A DNA stretch of 64,000 nt from Gordonia humi (GTDB lineage Bacteria; Actinomycetota; Actinomycetes; Mycobacteriales; Mycobacteriaceae): assembly GCF_014197435.1 (NCBI RefSeq), contig NZ_JACIFP010000001.1:4464001-4528000 (forward strand), in the 5' to 3' direction. Shown piece after piece: positions 48,031 to 55,597 of the stretch. The notes beneath the pieces are model-generated. The model saw only the letters and a program-made list of their open reading frames with translations, was not told the DNA's origin and ran no database searches. Position numbers and translations under genes: made by a program. Position 1 is the first letter of the stretch, and each line of letters begins with the position of its first letter.

Positions 48031-48060
48031 TACCGGCCACCCCCGAAGGAGGGACCGGTA
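48031..48060 (-). promoter_or_regulatory. Leader/terminator hairpin with UUCG loop between APC permease and sahH
   Basis: On the minus strand TACCGG ... CCGGTA enclose a nearly complementary stem capped by C(TTCG)G. It lies 35 bp after the permease stop and 42 bp before the sahH ATG, so it may terminate the first gene or structure the sahH leader. It is not one of the known SAH riboswitch folds as far as I can see. Confidence 0.45.
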
Positions 48061-48095
48061 CGAGTCTCGGCTAGGGCAGAGTATCGCGGACGGCG

Positions 48096-49649
48096 TCAGG
48101 TGTCCGAGCCCGCATCCGCGGAGGGTGTCGTGTCGCCGTGGCCGTCGACGGTGGCGAAGCCCGGCAGTTCCTTTCGCTCACGCATGCCGAGGACGGAGTG
48201 TCGGACGCCGTACGCCATGTAGACGACGATGCCGATGACCATCCACACGAGGAATCGGACCCAGGTCTCGATCGACAGGTTGATCATCAGCCAGATGCAC
48301 GCGAGGACCGCGAGAATCGGCACCAACGGCACCAACGGCACTCGGAAGCCGCGCTTGAGGTCCGGTCGCGTACGCCGCAGCACGACGACGCCGATGCAGA
48401 CCAGGACGAACGCGAACAGGGTGCCGATGTTCACCATCTCTTCGAGGGTGCCCATCGGGAAGAAGAAGGCCAGTGCGGCGGACACGACACCGACGATCAC
48501 CGTGATCCGGTACGGGGTGCCGCGCTTACCGGTCTTGGCCAGGCCGCGTGGCAGCAGCCCGTCGCGCGACATCGCGAACCCGACACGGGTCTGGCCGAGG
48601 AGCATCACCATCACGACGGTGGTGAGTCCGGCCAGGGCTCCGACGTTGATCGCCCACTGCGCCCAGGTGATCCCGTGGACTTCGAACGCGGTGGCCAGAG
48701 TGGAGGTGACCTCCTTGCCGTCGACCTCCTTCGTCGCGAGTTCGGTGTACGGCACCATCCCGGTCAGCACCAGTGAGACGCCCACGTACAGGACGGTGAC
48801 GATCGCCAGCGAGCCGAGGATTCCCCGAGGCAGCGACTTCTGCGGATCCTTGGTCTCCTCGGCGGTGGTGGCGACGACGTCGAAGCCGATGAAGGCGAAG
48901 AAGACGAGCGACGCCGCGGCGAGCAGTCCGTACCAGCCGAAGTTGCTGCCGGCACCACCGCTGATCCAGGAGAACAGCGTCTGGTGAATGCCCGACGCCT
49001 GCTCGCCGGTGTCCTGGGCGGGCGGAACGTACGGGTCGAGGTTCTTACCGCTGAAGTAGAACGCGCCGACGATGATGACCAGAAGGACGACGGCGACCTT
49101 CACACAGGTGATGATCAGCGAGACGCGCGACGACAGCTTGGTTCCGAGGACGAGCAGCGTCGTCAGGACCGCGATGAGGAGCGCGGCGCCCCAGTCGAAG
49201 GTGTGCCCGCCGATCACGAAGACGTTGTTCCCCTCGCCGATCACATTGCCCAGATACGACGACCAGCCCTTGGCGACGACCGACGCCGCGAGAGCGAATT
49301 CGAGGATCAGGTCCCAGCCGATGATCCAGGCGATGAACTCGCCGAACGTCGCATACGAGAAGGTGTAGGCCGATCCCGCGACCGGCACCGTCGAAGCGAA
49401 TTCCGCATAGCAGAGCGCGGCGAGTCCGCAGGCGATGGCTGCGAGGACGAACGCCAACGAGACCGAGGGCCCCGCGACGTTTCCCGCAGTCGTCGCGGTC
49501 AGGGTGAAGATGCCCGCACCGACGACGACGGCGACGCCGAACACCGTGAGGTCCCAGGCGGTCAGGTCTTTTCTGAGTTTGGTGTCCGGTTCATCGGTGT
49601 CGGCCATCGATTGCTCGACGGACTTCACCCGAAACATCGGGTTGCTCAC
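48096..49649 (-). CDS. APC-superfamily amino acid permease
   Basis: A 517-residue permease of the cationic amino acid transporter type, in the place of Rv3253c. It has about twelve to fourteen helices. Conserved pieces are [20 protein letters not shown] (helix 1, the GxG substrate loop), [20 protein letters not shown] (helix 3), [20 protein letters not shown] (helix 6) and [16 protein letters not shown]. It should take up a basic amino acid by proton or exchange coupling. The start is the GTG at 49649 with AAGGAG 7 nt upstream; the frame upstream to 49727 is rejected because of this Shine-Dalgarno. Confidence 0.9.
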   Translation of the reverse strand: MSNPMFRVKSVEQSMADTDEPDTKLRKDLTAWDLTVFGVAVVVGAGIFTLTATTAGNVAGPSVSLAFVLAAIACGLAALCYAEFASTVPVAGSAYTFSYATFGEFIAWIIGWDLILEFALAASVVAKGWSSYLGNVIGEGNNVFVIGGHTFDWGAALLIAVLTTLLVLGTKLSSRVSLIITCVKVAVVLLVIIVGAFYFSGKNLDPYVPPAQDTGEQASGIHQTLFSWISGGAGSNFGWYGLLAAASLVFFAFIGFDVVATTAEETKDPQKSLPRGILGSLAIVTVLYVGVSLVLTGMVPYTELATKEVDGKEVTSTLATAFEVHGITWAQWAINVGALAGLTTVVMVMLLGQTRVGFAMSRDGLLPRGLAKTGKRGTPYRITVIVGVVSAALAFFFPMGTLEEMVNIGTLFAFVLVCIGVVVLRRTRPDLKRGFRVPLVPLVPILAVLACIWLMINLSIETWVRFLVWMVIGIVVYMAYGVRHSVLGMRERKELPGFATVDGHGDTTPSADAGSDT

Positions 49650-49976
49650 GGCACTACTCCTTGTCCACTGTGTGCATGTCTGGGTCGCAGACTTCTGCTC
49701 GAGAAGGGGATTTGTGATCCCGTTCATACCTTTCGGTGAGCAAGAACCTATCGCATCAGACGATCATGTCCGGCCACATTCCCGTTTCTTCTGCAGGAGA
49801 ACAGTATTCGTCCGACGCCCGACCCGAACGCAGCGACGCGCGCCGATGTCGTGTCATATCGCCCGGCGTCACGCCGAGTACGCCCGTCAACCCTTCGGAA
49901 TTAATCGGACCGCGGTCCGGTTATGCTGATCGAGTCCGGCGCAGCAGAGCGACGGCGAGACGAAAGCGAGAGGTCA
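49650..49976. other. 327-bp divergent promoter region
   Basis: No gene is evident. It separates the permease and the flavin monooxygenase gene. It contains an AT-richer patch (GGAATTAATC) and the palindrome described separately, followed by the possible -10 TATGCT at 49922-49927 on the plus strand. Confidence 0.6.
49906..49919 (+). promoter_or_regulatory. Perfect 14-bp palindrome in the monooxygenase promoter
   Basis: CGGACCG-CGGTCCG lies directly upstream of the -10-like TATGCT (49922-49927), where a repressor would block RNA polymerase. The regulator is unknown. Confidence 0.5.
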
Positions 49977-51113
49977 ATGCAGTTCGGCATCTTCAGCGTC
50001 GGCGATCTGACCGCCGACCCCACCACCGGCAGCACGGTCAGCGAGCACGAACGGTTGACGGCGATGACCGCGATCGCTCTCAAGGCCGAAGAGGTCGGTC
50101 TCGACGTGTTCGCCACCGGCGAGCACCACAATCCGCCGTTCGTGCCGAGTTCGCCCACCACGATGCTCGGCTGGATCGCCGCGCGGACCGAGCGGCTTCA
50201 GCTCTCCACCGCGACGACCCTGATCACCACGAACGACCCGGTCAAGATCGCCGAAGACTATGCGATGCTGCAACATCTGGCGGACGGTCGGGTGGACCTG
50301 ACCCTGGGCCGCGGCAACACCGGACCGGTGTATCCGTGGTTCGGCAAGGACATCCGCAAGGGCATCCCGATGGCCGTGGAGAACTACCATCTGCTGCGTC
50401 GTCTGTGGCGTGAGAAGAACGTCGATTGGGACGGCGAGTTCCGCACTCCCCTACAGGGATTCACCTCAACCCCCGCTCCGCTGGACGATACGCCGCCGTT
50501 CGTCTGGCACGGCTCCATCCGTTCGCCGGAGATCGCCGAACAGGCCGCGTTCTACGGCGACGGCTTCTTCCACAACAACATCTTCTGGAACAAGGAGCAC
50601 ACCGAGCAGATGGTGAACCTGTACCGGCAGCGCTACGAGCACTACGGCCACGGCTCCGCCGATCAGGCGATCGTCGGACTCGGCGGACAGGTGTTCATGG
50701 CCGAGACCGAGGCCGAGGCCAAGCGGCGCTTCCGTCCGTACTTCGACAATGCGCCGGTCTACGGGCACGGCCCGTCGATGGAGGAGTTCACCGAGATGAC
50801 TCCGCTGACGGTCGGCACTCCGGAGCAGGTGATCGAGAAGACGCTGACCTTCGCCGGCTACGCGGGCGACTACCAGCGTCAGCTGTTCCTCGTCGACCAC
50901 GCCGGTCTCCCGCTGGACCAGGTCCTCGAGCAGGTCGAGATCCTGGGCCGCGAGGTGGTGCCGACCCTGCGCACCGAGTTCGAACGCCGACGCCCGGCAC
51001 ACGTGCCGTCCGATCCGCCGTCGCACGCGGACCTGGTCGCCGCGGGCGCCGACAGCGCTCACCGCAAGGTGATCTCCAGCCCGGCGGTCGCGGCGGCCGA
51101 GGCCGCACGATGA
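49977..51113 (+). CDS. LLM-class flavin-dependent oxidoreductase (CE1758 type)
   Basis: A 378-residue bacterial-luciferase-like enzyme that uses reduced FMN and oxygen. It begins MQFGIFSVGDLTADPTTGST and has VFATGEHHNPPFVPSSPTTM, HLADGRVDLTLGRGNTGPVY and FVWHGSIRSPEIAEQAAFYG, which match the CE1758 subgroup. The last ~40 residues are a basic tail ending PAVAAAEAAR. The ATG at 49977 has AGAGG 4 nt upstream. Its stop overlaps the start of the FMN reductase (ATGA), so the enzymes are produced together, as in the known CE1758-CE1759 pairing. The natural substrate is unknown. Confidence 0.9.
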   Translation: MQFGIFSVGDLTADPTTGSTVSEHERLTAMTAIALKAEEVGLDVFATGEHHNPPFVPSSPTTMLGWIAARTERLQLSTATTLITTNDPVKIAEDYAMLQHLADGRVDLTLGRGNTGPVYPWFGKDIRKGIPMAVENYHLLRRLWREKNVDWDGEFRTPLQGFTSTPAPLDDTPPFVWHGSIRSPEIAEQAAFYGDGFFHNNIFWNKEHTEQMVNLYRQRYEHYGHGSADQAIVGLGGQVFMAETEAEAKRRFRPYFDNAPVYGHGPSMEEFTEMTPLTVGTPEQVIEKTLTFAGYAGDYQRQLFLVDHAGLPLDQVLEQVEILGREVVPTLRTEFERRRPAHVPSDPPSHADLVAAGADSAHRKVISSPAVAAAEAAR

Positions 51114-51769
51114 CCCGCCGGGTGGTGGTCGTCAACGCGGGAGTCTCAGCGGCGTCGTCGACACGGCTGTTGTCCGAACAGCTCGCGGGTGCGGTCGAGG
51201 CCGCGGTGTCTGCGCGCGGAGAGCAGGCGACGATCGACTACATCGACGTCGCATCGCTCGCCCGCGATCTGGCGACCGCGGTGACCTCCGGCGTCGCGTC
51301 GCCCCAGGTCCGCGCGGCGCAGGACGCGATCGCCGACGCCGACGGTCTGATCGTCGCGACACCGGTGTTCGCCGCGTCGTACAGCGGCATCTTCAAGATG
51401 TTCTTCGACGTCCTGGATCCGGACGCGCTCACCGGAGTGCCGGTCCTGGCCGCGGCGACGGCCGGTACACCGCGCCACTCGCTGGTGATCGACCACGCCA
51501 TCCGCCCGCTCCTGGCGTACCTGCGGGCCGAGGTGCTGCCGACGGGTGTCTTCGCAGCGACCGACGACTTCGGTTCCCCCGAACTCGGCACCCGCATCTC
51601 GCGGGCAGGCGCCGAGCTCGCCGACCGCATGATGGTCGGCGGCTCCGTCGCCGGGTTCGGCGGTCCGACGGACGGCGCAGCGGCGCCGCGTCGCAGCGGT
51701 CATCCCACCGATCTGGGACCGGTGGCCGACTTCGCCGACCTGCTGCGCGGGCACACCGGAGAGAAGTAG
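51110..51769 (+). CDS. NAD(P)H-dependent FMN reductase (CE1759 type)
   Basis: A 219-residue flavodoxin-fold reductase that supplies FMNH2 to the monooxygenase. The phosphate-binding start is VVVNAGVSAASSTRLL (residues ~5-20) and the flavin-contact segment is LIVATPVFAASYSGIFKMFF (~80-100). The start ATG overlaps the monooxygenase stop. No other gene follows in this operon. The last ~40 residues (GGPTDGAAAPRRSGHPTDL) are a flexible tail also found in the CE1759 family. Confidence 0.92.
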   Translation: MTRRVVVVNAGVSAASSTRLLSEQLAGAVEAAVSARGEQATIDYIDVASLARDLATAVTSGVASPQVRAAQDAIADADGLIVATPVFAASYSGIFKMFFDVLDPDALTGVPVLAAATAGTPRHSLVIDHAIRPLLAYLRAEVLPTGVFAATDDFGSPELGTRISRAGAELADRMMVGGSVAGFGGPTDGAAAPRRSGHPTDLGPVADFADLLRGHTGEK

Positions 51770-51963
51770 GTAAGCGGTCGGCGTCGAAGGCTCAACGCCA
51801 GACGGCTCTGCGAGGCCCCCGAGCGGGGCTGACATCGCGCGCTGATCTGCGATGAGGCCACGATATCGCCAATCCCCGTCAAAACCGTGACAAGACTCTC
51901 GAATCCCTCTTATATCTCGATACAGTCGGCTGCCGTCTGTCGTCCATATGAAAGGGAAACCAC

Positions 51964-52362
51964 ATGTCGAGACCTGATCCCGTCGATAACGCCTACGCGG
52001 GTGGAATCACGATCGGCGCGGCCGCGCTGCTCTTCGTCGGAGGTGTGCTGGAAGCCCTGCAAGGCATCTCCGCGCTCGCCGACGACAAGATATTCGTGAT
52101 CGGCGAAGACTACGTCTACTCGTTCAACCTGACCACCTGGGGATGGATTCACCTGATCCTCGGCATCATCGGCATCGCGGTCGCGATCGGTATGGCGATG
52201 GGTTCCGACTGGGCCCGCATGGCCGCGATCGTCATCGCCTCGGTGTCGATCATCGCCCAGTTCATGTGGCTGCCGCAGCATCCGTGGTGGGCGATCCTCA
52301 TCATCGCCGTCGACGTCATGATCATCTGGGCCGTCAGCACGTGGCGGCTCGACACCGCCTGA
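51964..52362 (+). CDS. DUF7144-like four-helix membrane protein
   Basis: A 132-residue protein with four hydrophobic helices: ~14-36 (ITIGAAALLFVGGVLEALQG), ~58-78 (WIHLILGIIGIAVAIGMAMG), ~82-102 and ~105-125 (WAILIIAVDVMIIWAVSTW). The pattern FVxGVLEALQGISAL and FNLTTWGWIHLI resembles the DUF7144 actinobacterial family of unknown function. AAAGGGAAA lies just before the ATG. It stands alone; a terminator follows and is shared with the WXG100 operon. Confidence 0.75.
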   Translation: MSRPDPVDNAYAGGITIGAAALLFVGGVLEALQGISALADDKIFVIGEDYVYSFNLTTWGWIHLILGIIGIAVAIGMAMGSDWARMAAIVIASVSIIAQFMWLPQHPWWAILIIAVDVMIIWAVSTWRLDTA

Positions 52363-52374
52363 CGTCCTCGACCT

Positions 52375-52420
52375 CCGGCGCCGGTACCGCATCCCCCGAC
52401 GAATGCGGCACCGGCGCCGG
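52375..52420. terminator. Bidirectional terminator before the ESX-like operon (18-bp stem)
   Basis: Positions 52375-52392 pair with 52403-52420 with one mismatch around a 10-nt loop. It is between the convergent membrane protein gene (ends 52362) and the second WXG100 gene (ends 52427). Confidence 0.85.
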
Positions 52421-52426
52421 CTGCGT

Positions 52427-52720
52427 TCAGGCGCCGAATGTACGACTGACACGCAGGTCGGTGTCGCGCATCTGCGACGCCGCCTTCTGCACTCCGACCC
52501 CCAACGAGTCGAGCCTGGTCCGCGCGTCGGCGAACAGCTTGTCCCATTGAGCCTGCGACTGCTGGTACGCGTTCGCGCCACCGGAGTCCCAATGACTGGC
52601 GAGCGCGGTCACCTGCCGTTTGAGCTGCCCCGACAGCTCCTCCAACCGCTGAAACTGACCGCGCAGATCCCCCGACAGCGTGTCGAGACTCGCGAAATTG
52701 TATCGAATCACTCCGGACAT
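52427..52720 (-). CDS. WXG100-family type VII secretion protein (Esx-like, partner B)
   Basis: A 97-residue helical-hairpin protein. The turn motif is W44-D-S-G (HWDSGGANAYQQ), a WxxG spacing where most members have WxG. Both halves are amphipathic helices (LDTLSGDLRGQFQRLEELSG, then LFADARTRLDSLGVGVQKAA). It lacks a C-terminal YxxxD/E signal. It lies 26 bp after the other WXG100 gene and probably forms a heterodimer with it. It is the last gene of a six-gene leftward operon. Export would need an ESX machine not present here. Confidence 0.88.
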   Translation of the reverse strand: MSGVIRYNFASLDTLSGDLRGQFQRLEELSGQLKRQVTALASHWDSGGANAYQQSQAQWDKLFADARTRLDSLGVGVQKAASQMRDTDLRVSRTFGA

Positions 52721-52746
52721 GTTCTGTACCCCCTGATCTGCCGGCG

Positions 52747-53070
52747 CTAGAGCGCCAGTGTTCCCTGACCCGAGCCGCCGACCATGGCGGCCGCGGTCGC
52801 GTCCTCGTCGTCGTAGCCGCGGAAGCCGGTGGTCAGCTTGGCCTCGATCTCGTCGAGCGCGTGCTGCAGCCTGGTGGCGGTCTGGTGCCAGTCGGTGTGC
52901 GTACCGTCGAATGTGGTCGACGCCTTGCCGTCCCAGGTGCTGCTGCCGTTCGCCGCCGCCGACTGGATGCGGCCGATGATCCCCTGCATCTCGCTGACTA
53001 TCCCTTTGATACTCGCCGTCGACGCCTGCGAGGCGCCGAGGTCGACATTGAGTCCTGTGGTCACGTGCAT
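52747..53070 (-). CDS. WXG100-family type VII secretion protein with YxxxD signal (Esx-like, partner A)
   Basis: A 107-residue protein with the WXG turn W46-D-G48 (STWDGKAS) between two helices. It has a C-terminal export motif Y86-DDE-D90 (GFRGYDDEDATAAAMV), the YxxxD/E pattern recognised by EccC ATPases. That makes it the CFP-10-like signal-bearing partner of the adjacent 97-residue WXG protein. AAGGGGA lies just before the ATG. It starts 21 bp after the stop of the Ala-rich protein gene. Confidence 0.9.
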   Translation of the reverse strand: MHVTTGLNVDLGASQASTASIKGIVSEMQGIIGRIQSAAANGSSTWDGKASTTFDGTHTDWHQTATRLQHALDEIEAKLTTGFRGYDDEDATAAAMVGGSGQGTLAL

Positions 53071-53091
53071 TCCCCTTCTTCAACTGCCGGA

Positions 53092-54444
53092 TCAGACTGA
53101 TCCGGCGAAATCTGTGGTGTCGGTGCCGAGCCGGAGGGCGACCTCGGCGCCGAACGGTTGCGCGAGCAGCGTCGCGAGGTCCGTACCGGTCGGATCCGCC
53201 TCCGGTGTCGCCGGCGACGTTTCGGTCAGGCGCAGCGGCGTCGGATCAACGGCTCGCCCGGCGGCCGCGACCGCCGTCGATGTCATCGGCACCGGCGGAA
53301 CACCGCTGTACGAGACGGGTGCGGCGGTGCTGATCGATGCCGGTCCGGTATCGGCGACGACGGTCGCATTGCTGGTGACCGGTCGGTCGACGAGTTCGAT
53401 CGGAGTCTCGGCGAGAGACGTCGCGGGCGTGTCGACGGCCTGCACCGCTGGTGTGGAGGCAGCGGGCCGAACCGTCGCCGACGGCGCAGCGGACGTCTGG
53501 ACCGCGGTCGTCGACTGCGGCGTAGTCGGCGCCGTCGCGGTCGCGCACGGTGCGCAGCAGTCGGGCGATGTCGCGGCGGTCGACGCCGTCTCGTCGCCCC
53601 CGACCGCGACATCGCTCTCCGGGGCCGCGTCGCCGTCGACGCCGAGCAGTGACCCCGCGATCTGGACGCCGGCTCGGAACAGCGGCCCGGCCTGTTGCAG
53701 CAGAGTCGACCAGGTGTCGCCGGTCAGAGCGGTCGGCGGATCCGAGACGGAGACCGGTGCGCCGACACCGGCGATGTGCGCGGTCGGCGCCACCAGTTGT
53801 GCCCGGGTCTCGGCCACCACTGCGAGACCTTCGGTGAGCCCTTCGGCGGCGATGCCGAGTGCGGCGATCTGGCCGGGCGGTGTCGCCAGCGCCGGTGCGG
53901 CCGCAGCCAGCAGCCCCGCGGTCTTGGCGACGACGCTCTGCAGTCGGGTGAAGCCCGCACCGACGATCGCCCCGGCCGAAGCGACATCGGACGCCATCGC
54001 CGTGCCCTGCGCCGCGACCTGCTCGGACTGGCCCGCCGTGCGAGTGGCGGCACCGATCGCCGCGGCCGCGGCCTGTCCGGCCCAGTCGATGTCGACGCTG
54101 CTCGCCGCGTCCAGCAGGGCGGACGCACCCGACCGCAGGAGTCCGGCGAGGCCGCCCAGCGATGCGACGGGGTCGGCCCCGCCGGACATCGAACCGGTGC
54201 CGAACGTGCCGAGCAGGTCGACGATCGGCTTCATCAGCGACACCGGATCGATCCCGGTGATCGAGGGGAACGACCGCAGGTTCAGCGACGACAGGTCGGG
54301 CAGGCCGACCTGTGCCGGTGCGTCGAATCGCGGCAGTCCGAGTCCGTCGAGAACCTCGCTCACCGGGGTGTCGAACAGTGCCGTGATCCCGGTCGGCGCC
54401 AGAACGTCGCCCACGGTGAGCCCGTCGGCGTCGCAGGTCATCAT
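53092..54444 (-). CDS. Ala-rich ESX-associated protein, possible large type VII substrate
   Basis: A 450-residue protein I cannot match to a named family. Residues ~1-95 hold short Leu/Pro motifs (GLPRFDAPAQVGLPDLSSLN). Residues ~95-230 are an Ala-rich, helix-prone region with a DWAG turn near 115 (VDIDWAGQAAAAAIGA), reminiscent of WXG or PE/PPE helical hairpins. Residues ~260-420 are a Thr/Ala/Pro-rich low-complexity part, with Cys pairs near 298 (SPDCCAPCA). No signal peptide or YxxxD/E is seen. The ATG overlaps the EspC-like stop (ATGA). Position between EspC-like and WXG100 genes suggests a secreted partner, which is inference. Confidence 0.7.
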   Translation of the reverse strand: MMTCDADGLTVGDVLAPTGITALFDTPVSEVLDGLGLPRFDAPAQVGLPDLSSLNLRSFPSITGIDPVSLMKPIVDLLGTFGTGSMSGGADPVASLGGLAGLLRSGASALLDAASSVDIDWAGQAAAAAIGAATRTAGQSEQVAAQGTAMASDVASAGAIVGAGFTRLQSVVAKTAGLLAAAAPALATPPGQIAALGIAAEGLTEGLAVVAETRAQLVAPTAHIAGVGAPVSVSDPPTALTGDTWSTLLQQAGPLFRAGVQIAGSLLGVDGDAAPESDVAVGGDETASTAATSPDCCAPCATATAPTTPQSTTAVQTSAAPSATVRPAASTPAVQAVDTPATSLAETPIELVDRPVTSNATVVADTGPASISTAAPVSYSGVPPVPMTSTAVAAAGRAVDPTPLRLTETSPATPEADPTGTDLATLLAQPFGAEVALRLGTDTTDFAGSV

Positions 54445-54743
54445 GCCTCCAGACCGGACGCCCCGGCCGTGTCCGCCGCCGACAGCGCGGCCAGACCCGC
54501 CGTGGTCGCCGATGCGGTGCCCCCGTGCACGGCCGCGAGACGGGCGACGGCGGCGAGGTGATTGGCCTCGGCGACGCCGTAGGCGGCCAGGAACTCCTGT
54601 CCGATCAGACCGAATGCGGCGGCCATCACGGCCGCCCGCGCCGTATCGCCGACCGCGGCGCCCGCCGTCGCCGTACCGAGTGTCGCCGACGTCGCGGCGA
54701 ACGCCTCGATCCCTGCCGGGACCGCGTGAACACGACCACTCAT
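54441..54743 (-). CDS. EspC-family type VII secretion target
   Basis: A 100-residue Ala-rich helical protein resembling the EspC/ESX-1 secretion-associated family. It starts MSGRVHAVPAGIEAFAATSA, with a helix-turn-helix layout and a Y55-GVA-E59 (AAYGVAEANH) motif matching YxxxD/E. EspC-type proteins form filaments or export complexes with their ESX system. The start overlaps the YbaB-like gene stop and the end overlaps the next start, both as ATGA, so the genes are strictly coupled. Similarity is by pattern only. Confidence 0.75.
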   Translation of the reverse strand: MSGRVHAVPAGIEAFAATSATLGTATAGAAVGDTARAAVMAAAFGLIGQEFLAAYGVAEANHLAAVARLAAVHGGTASATTAGLAALSAADTAGASGLEA

Positions 54744-55117
54744 GACTCCCCCTTCGACGAAAAGTGCTCTCGGTAGGTTGGACGCACGGTCGGCCCGTTC
54801 GGTTCCATCGACTCGCCGGTGAGTTCGGCGAAGTCCTCGACGAACGCCGCCATGATCTCGGCGCGCTCGGTGAACACCTGGGTCGCCGCACGCACAGCCG
54901 TCCGGACGATCGCCTCCGCCAACGCGATCGGATTCCCTTTGCACGCCCCGGGAAGCAGTTCCAGACCGGTGAGTGCACCCGACACGTCGACGTGGACGAT
55001 CACGCGACCGTCGTCGCCGGTCTCGCGCACCGTCAACGCCCCGAGTCGGGTCTGGACGTCCTCGAGCATCTCGAGCTGACGCTCGGCATTGCGTGCGATC
55101 TCGTCCATCACGCTCAT
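54740..55117 (-). CDS. YbaB/EbfC-like protein in the ESX-associated operon (copy 1)
   Basis: A 125-residue protein with YbaB/EbfC features: an N-terminal helix (MSVMDEIARNAERQLEMLED), a beta-hairpin (GRVIVHVDVSGALTGLELLP) and a long helix (IALAEAIVRTAVRAATQVFT). YbaB proteins bind DNA as dimers, but versions next to ESX genes are thought to have taken other roles, such as EspL-type chaperones. The C-terminus is polar with MEPNGPTVRP. It overlaps both neighbours by ATGA. Confidence 0.8.
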   Translation of the reverse strand: MSVMDEIARNAERQLEMLEDVQTRLGALTVRETGDDGRVIVHVDVSGALTGLELLPGACKGNPIALAEAIVRTAVRAATQVFTERAEIMAAFVEDFAELTGESMEPNGPTVRPTYREHFSSKGES

Positions 55118-55476
55118 CGCAGACTCCCGCCGCGCCGGACCGATCCGGCGTCGACCGCGTCCTCGGAGGCCAGCAGATCGTCGCGGGACGGCAGGCCGAG
55201 CAGCGACAGCGTCTCCTCCGGCACGCCGTCGGCGGCCAGACTCGCCCGTCGTCGGACGCCCGCGGTGACACCGGCATGTCTGCACAACGCGAGGATGTCG
55301 GCGGCGAGCTCGCCCGGGTCGCGGCGGCACTGCGCCGGCTCGAGCCGCATGGCCACCGGCAGTCCGGTCGGGGTGCAGGTCACGACGATTCCGCCGCCGC
55401 GCGAGCGCACCGTGGTCATCCCCTCCGGCGCCGCACCGCCGGGACCTGTGGGTTCGGGTGAATTCTTCGTCTCCAT
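55114..55476 (-). CDS. YbaB-like protein in the ESX-associated operon (copy 2, first gene)
   Basis: A 120-residue protein, first of the leftward operon. Residues ~22-75 repeat the YbaB layout of the next gene: beta strands (GGGIVVTCTPTGLPVAMRLE) followed by a helix (DPGELAADILALCRHAGV). The last part (LSLLGLPSRDDLLASEDAVD) is different and unassigned. It could be related to EspH/EspD-type proteins; I cannot confirm this. The stop overlaps the next start (ATGA). It is divergent from the EspI-like ATPase over 121 bp. Confidence 0.65.
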   Translation of the reverse strand: METKNSPEPTGPGGAAPEGMTTVRSRGGGIVVTCTPTGLPVAMRLEPAQCRRDPGELAADILALCRHAGVTAGVRRRASLAADGVPEETLSLLGLPSRDDLLASEDAVDAGSVRRGGSLR

Positions 55477-55597
55477 GAAGGGTCAGACGCACGCCGGACC
55501 GATCGGGTTCCATTGTCTTTCTCTCGGGCGTGTCGCGGTTCCACGGGCGTAGCGTTCCGCGCACCGCAGGAACACCGCATTCGAGGGGACCACCGCA

